This document shows positions 9,096 to 16,790 of a stretch of 40,303 bases of DNA, piece by piece. The notes under the pieces are model-generated. The model worked only from the letters and a program-made list of their open reading frames with translations, was not told the origin of the DNA and did not search any database. Source of the stretch: JBOFOR01 sp051654865 (GTDB lineage: Bacteria; Bacillota; Clostridia; Peptostreptococcales; Peptostreptococcaceae). The first letter of the stretch is position 1. Each line of letters begins with the position of its first letter. The stretch is from contig JBOFYV010000135.1 in assembly GCA_051654865.1 (NCBI GenBank), positions 1-40,303 of the forward strand. Reading direction: 5' to 3'. The position numbers and the translations under genes were made by a program.

Positions 9096-9599
9096 TTACT
9101 TCATTCTAAATAAGGTCTTTATCGATTTAAAACTACCTACAAAAAATATAAATACGCATATTCCTACAAATGCACCAGATGAGTCTATAAACACATCACT
9201 CAAACTTCCGCTTCTTCCTGCTACTGATAATTGCCTATATTCATCATAGTATGCGTACATACATGTTAATAGTATAGCTAATGTAGAAGATAAGAATACT
9301 TTTTTACTAAATAAGTAGATTACATATGCCATTGCTAATCCTATACATGCATATATTGAAAAATGAGCAAGCTTTCTTACTACATAACTCTTACTACCGT
9401 ATTGTTTAAGTTTATTGAATACTTTGTCTTTAATACTTATTATTTTTTCATCTTTTAGGGTTACTTTTTCCCTTATTTTTTCAACTATTATCAATGCCTT
9501 GTTAGATTGCTTAGTTGATATATCTCCTGTTTGACTTGAAAAATAATACATACCACCAACAAAAACAAAAAGCACTAATACTGCTATAATTTTTTTCAT
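9096..9599 (-). CDS. VanZ family membrane protein
   Basis: A 167-residue protein with an N-terminal hydrophobic segment, a charged stretch rich in Lys (about 30-70), and three further hydrophobic segments. The blocks VVRKLAHFSIYACIGLAMAY and YDEYRQLSVAGRSGSLSDV, with the Glu and Arg of the DExxQ region and the SDV-ID ending, are the core of the VanZ family. VanZ-like proteins are linked to low-level teicoplanin resistance, but most members have no known role. A GTG at 9611 could add four residues but lies only one base from the GGAG site, so the ATG at 9599 is preferred. It is upstream of the DUF2179 gene. Confidence 0.9.
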   Translation of the reverse strand: MKKIIAVLVLFVFVGGMYYFSSQTGDISTKQSNKALIIVEKIREKVTLKDEKIISIKDKVFNKLKQYGSKSYVVRKLAHFSIYACIGLAMAYVIYLFSKKVFLSSTLAILLTCMYAYYDEYRQLSVAGRSGSLSDVFIDSSGAFVGICVFIFFVGSFKSIKTLFRMK

Positions 9600-9769
9600 A
9601 TACTGTACCACTCCACAATTTTATTCTTATAAATTATATCACTTTGTTATTGTATGTACACTAAATTTTTATATAAATAATATTTTCAGTAAAAATACAT
9701 AACCTATTATGATTTTACTAAAACTAGATTATGCTACTTTAATAATAATTAGAAAGGATATAACACAAT

Positions 9770-11224
9770 ATGATTGTTGCTATTTTATCTTTATTAGTTC
9801 ATCTCCTAAACTTTATAGCTATATTTTATATGATTTTTAAAGAAAAGCGTTCAGCTAATAGTATTATTGCCTGGGCTTTAATATTAACATTATTACCTTA
9901 TGGTGGATTCATAATATATTTATTAGTAGGAAGAAAAGTAAATAAATCAAAAATATTCGTAATGAAAAAATCTGAAATGGAAGTTTTCAAAAAGTATCAA
10001 GACTATTTGCAAGATGATAAAAGTTTTAGCAATCTTGTAGATAATTCTAAACCTGTAGATATCATTAGAGCTATTGAAAGAATTGAGTATTCTCCATATA
10101 GGAGCAATAATCAAGTTGAACTTTTTTTTGATGGAGAGGAACTATTCGAAGAATTAATAGAAAGTCTAAAAAAAGCTGAGAAAACTATTAATATCCAATT
10201 CTATATTTTTAAAGATGATGAAATTGGGTCTACAATTCTAGAAGTTTTAAAAGAAAAAGCTATGTCTGGAGTAGAAGTTAGACTTTTATATGATTCAGTC
10301 GGTAGCCGTTCTTTGAACCTAAAAAAGCTAAAGCCTTTCACTGATGCTGGAATTAAAGTTGGCGAGTTTTTCCCTGCACTTTTAAGGCTTGTAAATATAA
10401 ATATGAACTTTAGAAATCATAGAAAAATAGTGGTCATAGACAATAATATTGGATTTGTTGGAGGCTTTAATGTTGGAGATGAATATCTAGGAAAAGACCC
10501 TAAATTTGGGTATTGGAGAGATACTCATATAAAATGTAAAGGTCCTACAGTCAAAGACTTAAATCTTAGGTTTTTAAGTGACTGGAGATCTGCTACTAAA
10601 GAGGATATTGATTTAGGGTGTGTCTTATACAATGTTAATAACCTATCTAAAAAAAATACTAATAGTTCTACTGCTGGAATACAAATTCTATCTAGTGGAC
10701 CTAATTTAAATAACAGACACGAAATTAAATGGTCATATTTGGTTATGATACAAAAGGCTAAAAAGTATGTATATATACAATCGCCTTACTTAATTATAGA
10801 CAAAAGTATTGGTGATAGTTTAAGGCTTGCCTCTATATCTGGTGTCGATGTGAGAATAATGATTCCAGGTAAAGGAGACCACCCTTTTGTGTATTGGGCT
10901 AATTTATGTTATGCTGGTGAGTTAGTAAATTATGGTGTTAAAATATATCATTATGATAAAAATGCATTCCTTCATTCTAAGACTGTGGTAATAGATGATG
11001 AGGTCTGCTCTATTGGAACTGCAAATATGGATACTCGTAGTTTTGAGTTGAATTTTGAAGTAAACTCTTTGATCTATTCTGAAACTGTTGCTAAAAAACA
11101 AAGAGAACAATTTGAAAAAGATATTTTGGTCTCAACCTTATTGACAGATAAGGAATATGTTAACAGAAGTAACGTAGTTAAATTAAAAGAAGGATTTTCA
11201 AAACTATTTTCAGATTTATTATAG
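9770..11224 (+). CDS. cls: Cardiolipin synthase
   Basis: A 484-residue phospholipase D superfamily enzyme that joins two phosphatidylglycerol molecules into cardiolipin at the membrane. Two N-terminal transmembrane segments (about residues 1-24 and 33-53) are followed by two HKD catalytic motifs, NHRKIVVIDNNIGFVGGFN and LHSKTVVIDDEVCSIGTANM, each with downstream Gly/Asn partners. The length is that of the bacterial Cls family. The ATG at 9770 follows GAAAGGA. It is a single-gene unit read rightward, away from the VanZ gene, and ends in the large inverted repeat at 11219-11285. Confidence 0.96.
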   Translation: MIVAILSLLVHLLNFIAIFYMIFKEKRSANSIIAWALILTLLPYGGFIIYLLVGRKVNKSKIFVMKKSEMEVFKKYQDYLQDDKSFSNLVDNSKPVDIIRAIERIEYSPYRSNNQVELFFDGEELFEELIESLKKAEKTINIQFYIFKDDEIGSTILEVLKEKAMSGVEVRLLYDSVGSRSLNLKKLKPFTDAGIKVGEFFPALLRLVNINMNFRNHRKIVVIDNNIGFVGGFNVGDEYLGKDPKFGYWRDTHIKCKGPTVKDLNLRFLSDWRSATKEDIDLGCVLYNVNNLSKKNTNSSTAGIQILSSGPNLNNRHEIKWSYLVMIQKAKKYVYIQSPYLIIDKSIGDSLRLASISGVDVRIMIPGKGDHPFVYWANLCYAGELVNYGVKIYHYDKNAFLHSKTVVIDDEVCSIGTANMDTRSFELNFEVNSLIYSETVAKKQREQFEKDILVSTLLTDKEYVNRSNVVKLKEGFSKLFSDLL

Positions 11225-11285
11225 CTATATAAAGTAAAAAGAAAGATGAATACGTCATCTTTCTTTTTACTTTATATAGCTATAA
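11219..11285. terminator. 31-bp perfect inverted repeat, bidirectional terminator
   Basis: The arms at 11219-11249 and 11255-11285 are exact reverse complements, with a five-base loop (ATACG). The repeat covers the stop codons of both converging genes (cls and the DUF3786 gene). A T-rich arm faces each direction, which fits termination both ways. Confidence 0.85.
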
Positions 11286-11880
11286 GTTTTTGTGCTAAAC
11301 ACATCCCTACACCAATTATAGTTTCTATATGTAATAAATATTGTACTGAATAGTCAAACAATATAGTAGCATTAGGTGCTATTTCATCATCACCTTCCCA
11401 TATTGCTACACAGATACTAACTTTAGGAAATACTTTAAATATATATGCACAGTCTCCAAAATTAGTTTTTGTGCCTCCTAGCTTCATTGCATTTTTTTCA
11501 AAAAACTTTATATTATTGCCAAAAGTTTCTATAATTCTTTTTATAGTCATTTTGTAAAATGCAGGATAAAATAATGCCCCTCCATTAGGTATTTCTTTTA
11601 AGGTTACCCATTTATTTTGTGTTATTACTCTCTCTGTAGAAAATGTAAGATAGTTTAATATAATTATAGAATCATCAATCGTTGGTCTAAAATTATCCTC
11701 TTCTCTGTATATTCCATTAGTTTCATAGTCTAACACATAATCTTTATTAATAAATGCTATGATTATGTTTTTGTCTTCACTATTGTACTTAACTTCTAAT
11801 CGCTTTGATATGTCTATGGCACTTAGTTGTTTTAATTTATTCCATTCTGTATTATATGCAATCTCGTAATTACTCCCCAT
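11272..11880 (-). CDS. DUF3786 domain protein
   Basis: A 202-residue soluble protein that fits the DUF3786 family: an N-terminal YEIAYNTEWNKLKQL block, the central DDSIIILNYL segment, FYPAFYKMTI, and a C-terminal half with FKVFPKVSICVAIWEGDDE and FDYSVQYLLHIE. Members occur mostly in anaerobes and their role is unknown; a tie to corrinoid or metal enzymes has been suggested only by context in other genomes. The frame is open for 25 more codons upstream, but the ATG at 11880 has GGGGGAG five bases before it. The stop lies inside the inverted repeat shared with cls. Neighbours give no hint of function. Confidence 0.8.
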   Translation of the reverse strand: MGSNYEIAYNTEWNKLKQLSAIDISKRLEVKYNSEDKNIIIAFINKDYVLDYETNGIYREEDNFRPTIDDSIIILNYLTFSTERVITQNKWVTLKEIPNGGALFYPAFYKMTIKRIIETFGNNIKFFEKNAMKLGGTKTNFGDCAYIFKVFPKVSICVAIWEGDDEIAPNATILFDYSVQYLLHIETIIGVGMCLAQKLIAI

Positions 11881-11967
11881 TGCTCTCCCCCTAACAAACT
11901 TAATATGTGCTTTGTCTATAATAAAATTATAACTTGTAACACTATTAAATATCAAATAAATTAATAA

Positions 11968-11996
11968 AAGGAGCTAATTTTTAAATTAACTCCTTC
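11968..11996 (-). terminator. Terminator of the DUF975 gene
   Basis: Hairpin AAGGAGTTAATTT / AATTAGCTCCTT in minus-strand reading, with a T-rich tail, 32 bases after the DUF975 stop. Confidence 0.7.
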
Positions 11997-12027
11997 TTGT
12001 AAATGACCTGCTTTAGTTTATAAATTT

Positions 12028-12732
12028 TTATTGATAGTTTTTATCTATAGCTATATAGAAATTTGCATATGTCAAACTTATATATGGTGAAAGCCATAAA
12101 TATCCGATTCCAAGAGTTAGTACACATAATAAAGCCCATCCTATAAAGCTTAAATATAGTACAAAAAACTTCCACTTATATCCCTTCATCATTTTAACAC
12201 TTAACCCCATTGCTTCAAATAGTTTTATTCCTTCTTTATCAACTAGTAAAAAAGGTGTTATTGCTATTGATAAACTAAATATAGTTAATACTATTCCTAT
12301 TACAAGTATTACTATTATTAGCCCCACTACTGAAGCTGAGAATGATGAGCCTAAAAGTATTGTATAAAACATTGAAGATGCAATAGTAATACCAATTACA
12401 AGCCCTACTATACCTCCTATTAGCGACATTAACAATACAAATCCTAGTGATTTTACTAATAGATTATTAGATACAAAAAAGTCTCTTAGTGTTATATCAT
12501 CATTATTTTTAATAAATTTAAGATAAAAGTTTGGAAATCCTACGACAGCCCATATCTCTATTACTAATGTAAGTATTAAAAATAATAACGATGCTATTTC
12601 TGATGTGGAAAAGCTTTGCGTTAATGATAATATAAACACTAATCCTACGTATATTAACGTAAGCAGTACCGGTACTTTCCAATGTCCTTTGAGTTGGTTT
12701 TTAGACAGGCTTTTTAATTCAGCTCTATTCAA
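12028..12732 (-). CDS. DUF975 family membrane protein
   Basis: A 234-residue protein with about six transmembrane segments. The N-terminal hydrophilic block (RAELKSLSKNQLKGHW) before the first membrane span is the signature of the DUF975 family, whose function is unknown. The central block GYKWKFFVLYLSFIGWALLC and the ending ANFYIAI are also typical. The start is a TTG at 12732 with GGAGG seven bases away. It stands alone between two terminators on the minus strand. Confidence 0.88.
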   Translation of the reverse strand: MNRAELKSLSKNQLKGHWKVPVLLTLIYVGLVFILSLTQSFSTSEIASLLFLILTLVIEIWAVVGFPNFYLKFIKNNDDITLRDFFVSNNLLVKSLGFVLLMSLIGGIVGLVIGITIASSMFYTILLGSSFSASVVGLIIVILVIGIVLTIFSLSIAITPFLLVDKEGIKLFEAMGLSVKMMKGYKWKFFVLYLSFIGWALLCVLTLGIGYLWLSPYISLTYANFYIAIDKNYQ

Positions 12733-12790
12733 TTTAACTCCTCCTTTATATTTTATATTATATATATATTCAAAGAAGTTGTTTTTGTTA

Positions 12791-12829
12791 ATAATAATAC
12801 CCCATCGGAAAAACCGACGGGGTATTATT
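12791..12829 (-). terminator. Strong terminator after the YkgJ-type gene
   Basis: A 19-base stem (AATAATAATACCCC arm with TCGG, loop of five) at 12791-12829, with one position that becomes G-U on the minus-strand RNA. It lies just after the stop of the YkgJ-type gene and ends that two-gene unit. Confidence 0.85.
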
Positions 12830-12833
12830 ATTA

Positions 12834-13502
12834 TTATATTATTCCTAAAATATTTTTTACTTTAGGTAATTCCTTGAAAAAACTAGAATAAAAATTCTCA
12901 TCTTCTTTTATTTTTATACGGTAACAATTATCTAATATAATTTTATTAATTTCTTCGATTTCTTTTTCATCTCTCACAAATTTTAATCTAAAAGTAAGTG
13001 CTTTTATAAATTTATACCATTCTAAAACAAAAGTCTTATTTTCATCGTAATTTTCTATTCCGATCCACTTGCTTACTTTAACCTCACTTAAATCTTCTTT
13101 GGGACAATTTCCTACCTGTAAAAAATACTTAAAATTGTCATTTTGATATACTCTACCTAAAGGAAACAATCTACATATATTTGGTCGGCTAGAGTGTATC
13201 GTACATCTGCCTTCCTCATTTAAAAAGCTACATCTTTTATTATTCTCTTGCATCTTTAAATATGGTAGCAAAATCTTATTATTTTCACGCAATTCGATTT
13301 TATTTCCTATTAGTTCATCAAATTCTATACCTAAACAATTCACCATTTCATAAACATCAAAAGGAGTTAGCACTACTAAATCCCCAACATCAATACAACA
13401 ATCATTACATCCATCACAGCCACATGTATCTGCTTTTACTGTATCGTTGATATTATATAATTTTCCGTCTGAAATTTCCTCTAGTCTATTTGTCGTTCTC
13501 AT
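12834..13502 (-). CDS. YkgJ family cysteine-cluster protein (putative zinc or iron-sulfur binding)
   Basis: A 222-residue cytosolic protein of the YkgJ (CxxCxxCC) family. It has CGCDGCNDCC at about residues 27-36, a second group with CSFLNEEGRCTIHSSRPNIC at about residues 91-110, and RLFPLGR after it. The family is thought to bind a metal cluster; no reaction is established. The rest is charged and helical. The ATG at 13502 is read three bases after the stop of the PHP gene, so the two form an operon (PHP first). A terminator follows at once. Confidence 0.92.
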   Translation of the reverse strand: MRTTNRLEEISDGKLYNINDTVKADTCGCDGCNDCCIDVGDLVVLTPFDVYEMVNCLGIEFDELIGNKIELRENNKILLPYLKMQENNKRCSFLNEEGRCTIHSSRPNICRLFPLGRVYQNDNFKYFLQVGNCPKEDLSEVKVSKWIGIENYDENKTFVLEWYKFIKALTFRLKFVRDEKEIEEINKIILDNCYRIKIKEDENFYSSFFKELPKVKNILGII

Positions 13503-13505
13503 ACC

Positions 13506-14180
13506 TTAGTCCTTTCCTATAATACTGAATTCTTTGTTTTTTAAGATTTTAATTAAATCTTTATCTGTTGTTATCTTTTTATCTGTATATATACCAGTTG
13601 TACATAAATCTTCTTCTTCATGTACATCACTACCACCTGTAGCTATTAACCCCGGATTATTTATATAAACTTCATTTGTTAAGTCATTATTATTATTATG
13701 TCTAGGATTTTGGTTAAATATCTCAATACCGTGTAAGTAGTTGATATCTTCTAGATTACTTCCTCTTTGTCTGTGAGGATGTGCTTGTATTATAATAGCT
13801 TTGTCTTTGAATTTATTATAGAACTCTTTTAGTCCCATTTCTATCATCCATTCATTTTCTAAGAAATCTTCTTTTTCAAATCCGTATACTAAGAAGTCAT
13901 TAGTATCATTATTAAAGCTAATTTCCATACCTAGCCCTATATAAAAATCCTTACCTTTACAATATTCTATGGCTCTATCATAGCTATAAAAGAATTCTTT
14001 AGTTTTGGATTTCCAATCTTCTCTCTTAGTCTTTCTATAATATCCCTTTCTCATATGATCTGTAAGGACTAATCCTGAATATCCTTCTTGTATATACTTA
14101 TCTATTATATCTTCTACACTAAGACGACCACAAGGACTAATTTCTTTTGTATGTATATGTAAATCATATTTAAATTTCAT
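13506..14180 (-). CDS. PHP domain metal-dependent hydrolase
   Basis: A 224-residue PHP-fold protein. The first metal motif DLHIHT is at residues 6-11, LVLTDH follows at about 37-42, IIIQAHPHR supplies later histidines, and GSDVHEEEDL supplies the last metal pair. PHP enzymes hydrolyse phosphoesters (for example histidinol phosphate or 3',5'-bisphosphonucleotides); here the substrate cannot be told. A good AGGAG site precedes the ATG at 14180. It is coupled to the YkgJ-type gene, with three bases between the genes. Confidence 0.92.
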   Translation of the reverse strand: MKFKYDLHIHTKEISPCGRLSVEDIIDKYIQEGYSGLVLTDHMRKGYYRKTKREDWKSKTKEFFYSYDRAIEYCKGKDFYIGLGMEISFNNDTNDFLVYGFEKEDFLENEWMIEMGLKEFYNKFKDKAIIIQAHPHRQRGSNLEDINYLHGIEIFNQNPRHNNNNDLTNEVYINNPGLIATGGSDVHEEEDLCTTGIYTDKKITTDKDLIKILKNKEFSIIGKD

Positions 14181-14270
14181 AGATATACTCCTTATTATAT
14201 ATTTTACAAATACTATGTTAAAACAAAGTTATCATAATGTAAAGTTTTCTGTATTTTGTTACTAATATGA

Positions 14271-14303
14271 AAATAAGCCCTCTTAGTTTAAGAAGGCTTA
14301 TTT
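14271..14303 (-). terminator. Terminator of the 75-aa gene
   Basis: AAATAAGCC arm paired with GGCTTATTT, inner stem TCTTA/TAAGA with one mismatch. In minus-strand reading it lies just after the stop of the small gene, with T-rich tails on both sides. Confidence 0.8.
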
Positions 14304-14307
14304 TTTA

Positions 14308-14535
14308 CTATTCTATTTCTTCTATTCTAAATACCTTTTTAGGAATAATTTCTTGAGCTAATTGATTTGATTTATATATATTCTCTAAGTTTTTTAGGTA
14401 GTCTTTTAAGTATGCATGTTGTATTTTTAAGCACTCTAGTTGATAATTATTCTTTGCTACTTTCATATGATTTTTAGTTAAATCCATCGCCTTTTTAATA
14501 TTTATTATCTGCGTTTCTATATGTGCTCTATTCAT
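14308..14535 (-). CDS. Small helical protein of unknown function (75 aa)
   Basis: A 75-residue protein, very rich in Lys, Asn, Gln and Leu, that should be almost all alpha-helix: residues about 5-60 show a heptad-like pattern of Ile/Leu/Met. It has no signal peptide or cysteine. The ATG at 14535 has AGGAGGG six bases away, and a terminator follows the stop by only a few bases, so this is a real single-gene unit. I do not recognise the family. It could be a small coiled-coil partner or regulator. Confidence 0.8.
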   Translation of the reverse strand: MNRAHIETQIINIKKAMDLTKNHMKVAKNNYQLECLKIQHAYLKDYLKNLENIYKSNQLAQEIIPKKVFRIEEIE

Positions 14536-14608
14536 ATATCCCTCCTAAAAAGAACTTTATTACTATATATAGTTTATTCTATCTTGTACTATGCTATATT
14601 TTATTTTT

Positions 14609-14656
14609 TTAACAAGAAAAGGCTACCCCTTAACCATAAACTGTCAGGGGGTAGCC
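14609..14656 (-). terminator. Terminator of the SH3b-3D gene
   Basis: Stem GGCTACCCC (14621-14629) with GGGGTAGCC (14648-14656), loop of 18, followed in minus-strand reading by TTTTCTTG and a further T run, just after the stop at 14670. Confidence 0.9.
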
Positions 14657-14669
14657 TATATATTTATAT

Positions 14670-15779
14670 CTATCCTAATATTTTTATTTCTATATTTCTT
14701 CTACCAAAGTTCTTTGTTTCTTCAGCACTGTTCATGAATATATCTATTTTGTTTCCTTTTATAGCTCCACCACAGTCTTCTGCTATAAATACCTTATCAA
14801 ACATAGGTATATAAACCTTAGTTCCATATGGTATAACAGATGGGTCTACTGCTATTGTTCCCCATTTTGGTACAGTTCCTGTAGCTGTTATTGAGTGACC
14901 TGAATAAGCACTAGCATTAACAGTTATAGTACTCCCTGCTAAGTTTGCAGATGTATTCTCTTCTTTAACTGGCTCTTTTGCTGGTTTATTTGATTCACTT
15001 GATTGTGTGTTATTTGATGATGCACTTGCTACTTCTGATTTAGCTTGTACTGTTCTTTGAGCTTCTTCTTCTTTTGCCTTTGCTTTTGCCTTTGCTTCTT
15101 CTTCAGCCTTTATTCTAGCTTCCTCTTCTAATTTAGCTTCTTCTGATGCTGTTAATACATAATCTGAGTGTGCAAAACCTATTTTTTCTTTTTTATCTTC
15201 AGTAGTTTCTTCTTCTGAAGCTTCTTTTTCTATTACTTTAACTTCATACCACATGTCAGTAGTTTCTTCTTCTTTATTTTCTACTTCTACTACACCTAGT
15301 ATTTCTAGCTCTATATTTCTTTTTAATTTTTCTAATTTATTATCTTCTGCTATTAATGGCTCTTTTCTTAAGTTTAATTCATCTACATTAACTTTAGCAG
15401 TTTCATTAGATATAAACTCATTATTTATCCAACCTTCTACTTCATCTGAAAGTTGTATCTTGCTCCATTCGCCTTTTGTTTCTAATATAGTAACAACAGC
15501 ATTTTCTTTTAAAGCTCCTACTACTTCCGCTTCTTTAGATGCTTCTTTTCTTATGTTTAATACGCTTGTTGTAACTATTTTTCTTTCAGTTGTTTCTATC
15601 TTTGATTCTTTTTTTACTTCTTCTTTCTTATCTACGTTTAATTCTATTTTATTATTAGTTTTAACCATTTCTTTGTTTACATCTTCATTTAATGCATATA
15701 TAGTATGTGCTGATACAAACACACTTCCTACCGTTAATCCTATCGCTAATGTTTTATTCATCTTATTTTTCAAACTCAT
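14670..15779 (-). CDS. Secreted cell-wall protein with SH3b repeats and a C-terminal 3D domain
   Basis: A 369-residue exported protein. Signal peptide at residues about 1-30 (hydrophobic core VGSVFVSAHTIYA); a first bacterial SH3 domain at about 68-124 (VLNIRKEAS, GEWSKIQL, GWINNEFI); a second, longer one at about 128-210; and a Lys/Glu/Ala-rich linker at about 213-280. Last is a 3D domain at about 285-369 with the three aspartates (AVDPSVIPYG, AEDCGG, KIDIF). 3D domains have the MltA fold and are seen in YocH, YabE and Rpf-type muralytic proteins, so it probably cuts or remodels peptidoglycan. GGAGGG precedes the ATG. Two WalR-type boxes lie in its promoter region. Confidence 0.93.
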   Translation of the reverse strand: MSLKNKMNKTLAIGLTVGSVFVSAHTIYALNEDVNKEMVKTNNKIELNVDKKEEVKKESKIETTERKIVTTSVLNIRKEASKEAEVVGALKENAVVTILETKGEWSKIQLSDEVEGWINNEFISNETAKVNVDELNLRKEPLIAEDNKLEKLKRNIELEILGVVEVENKEEETTDMWYEVKVIEKEASEEETTEDKKEKIGFAHSDYVLTASEEAKLEEEARIKAEEEAKAKAKAKEEEAQRTVQAKSEVASASSNNTQSSESNKPAKEPVKEENTSANLAGSTITVNASAYSGHSITATGTVPKWGTIAVDPSVIPYGTKVYIPMFDKVFIAEDCGGAIKGNKIDIFMNSAEETKNFGRRNIEIKILG

Positions 15780-15915
15780 AACATCCCTCCAATTTATCTA
15801 ATAAGTTTTGTTTTTCTCTTAAAGCTATATATTTAAAACTTCGTTCTAGTTTTACATTTCTTTTTTATATTTGTTTTAGTAATTGTTACTAATTTTGTTA
15901 CCATTTCTTAACCTT

Positions 15916-15932
15916 TGTTACTATTTTGTAAC
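15916..15932 (+). promoter_or_regulatory. WalR-type box, plus-strand orientation
   Basis: TGTTAC-N5-TGTAAC fits the WalR (YycF) consensus TGTWAH-N5-TGTWAH. Two more TGTTAC half-sites lie at 15884-15889 and 15896-15901. The box is downstream of the predicted start of transcription of the SH3b-3D gene. Confidence 0.5.
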
Positions 15933-15948
15933 TTTTGTTGTTATAACT

Positions 15949-15977
15949 ATAGTAATTCAATTTTTGTTATTTGTAAA
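15949..15977 (-). promoter_or_regulatory. Probable sigma-A promoter of the SH3b-3D gene
   Basis: TTTACA (complement of 15972-15977), spacer of 17, TACTAT (complement of 15949-15954). The 5' leader would be about 160 bases long. Confidence 0.55.
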
Positions 15978-15994
15978 CACTTTTGACTCAAAAA

Positions 15995-16011
15995 GTTACA
16001 AAGTAGTAACA
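15995..16011 (-). promoter_or_regulatory. WalR-type box upstream of the -35 region
   Basis: On the minus strand TGTTAC-N5-TGTAAC, an exact fit to the WalR direct-repeat consensus. It ends 17 bases upstream of the predicted -35 box, in the same orientation as the gene, as expected for activation. Confidence 0.6.
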
Positions 16012-16106
16012 ATTGTATACTTTTTATAGCCGTACCCCCCTTGAAATTTCAATATCTCTTCTGATATTGAAAAAATGATAATTTTTTTTAACATCTACAA
16101 ATAAAA

Positions 16107-16152
16107 ACTCCATTTATAATAAATAGTTACAACTATCTATCATAAATGGAGT
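16107..16152 (-). terminator. Terminator of the 159-aa secreted protein gene
   Basis: Perfect 11-base arms ACTCCATTTAT (16107-16117) and ATAAATGGAGT (16142-16152), followed in minus-strand reading by TTTTTATTTG. It lies 18 bases after the stop. The rest of the gap 15780-16169 holds the SH3b-3D promoter and WalR-type boxes. Confidence 0.85.
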
Positions 16153-16169
16153 AATATAATGCAGGCTAA

Positions 16170-16649
16170 TTATTTACTTTCTTCTATTATTGTAACACTA
16201 TAAGCATTAGCTTGAACTGGATATGATCTAGATTCAGCACCTGTGAATTTAACTTCTACCATTTGATTTTTATTTATATCAGATAATTTAAGCAAATTGT
16301 CTGAGTTTCCTTTTTGAATTAAAGTATTCTTACTTATTATAACATCTGCTATATCATATCTAGCCACCGGCTGTAAATCGAGTGTACTTATTCCATCTTT
16401 GGCATTTGGGTCTACTTTAGTTTCTACCGTTATTATTATATTCTCACCATCATTTCTTAAGTTTGTTATTATTCCCATTGCATCAAGTTGTTCTGGTGTA
16501 ACCTCAACTGAAGGCTTTCTTAGGTCTATACAACCTCCACCTATGCTTGGATCGTATTCATTATTTGATGAACTATTATCTGCAAATACTAATATACCAC
16601 TTATTGAAATTACTCCTATTGTTATTAATGCACTTATTTTATTTTTCAT
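16170..16649 (-). CDS. Secreted protein of unknown function (159 aa)
   Basis: A 159-residue protein with a clear signal peptide (residues about 1-23, cleavage probably after VFA). The mature part starts with an Asn/Ser-rich stretch and has one cysteine in GGGCIDLRKP. It is then mostly beta: DGENIIITVETKVD, ARYDIADVIIS, NQMVEVKFTG. The pattern suggests a small beta-barrel of OB or similar type, perhaps binding a ligand outside the cell, but I do not recognise the family. The ATG at 16649 has GGAGGT upstream; the frame is open for seven more codons that lack a ribosome site. It has its own terminators on both sides. Confidence 0.8.
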   Translation of the reverse strand: MKNKISALITIGVISISGILVFADNSSSNNEYDPSIGGGCIDLRKPSVEVTPEQLDAMGIITNLRNDGENIIITVETKVDPNAKDGISTLDLQPVARYDIADVIISKNTLIQKGNSDNLLKLSDINKNQMVEVKFTGAESRSYPVQANAYSVTIIEESK

Positions 16650-16726
16650 AAACTTACCTCCAATTAACATTTTTGTGTATCAATTACTTTCATATATAAA
16701 TACAACTATAGATTTAATATTGTTGC

Positions 16727-16772
16727 AAAAAATAAAAAGAAGATGTAAATTTACATCTTCTTTTTATTTTTT
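16727..16772. terminator. 46-bp perfect palindrome acting as terminator
   Basis: A perfect palindrome centred between 16749 and 16750, with AAAAAGAAGATGTAAA and its complement at the core and A/T runs at both ends. It follows the histidine kinase stop by 18 bases in minus-strand reading and looks the same in both directions. Confidence 0.85.
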
Positions 16773-16790
16773 TATTGTTACTTATTATTT

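Noticed and set aside
15253..15801. 182-codon plus-strand frame opposite the SH3b-3D gene
   Set aside because: Shadow of the Lys/Glu/Thr-rich linker and SH3b domains; no ribosome site or family match.
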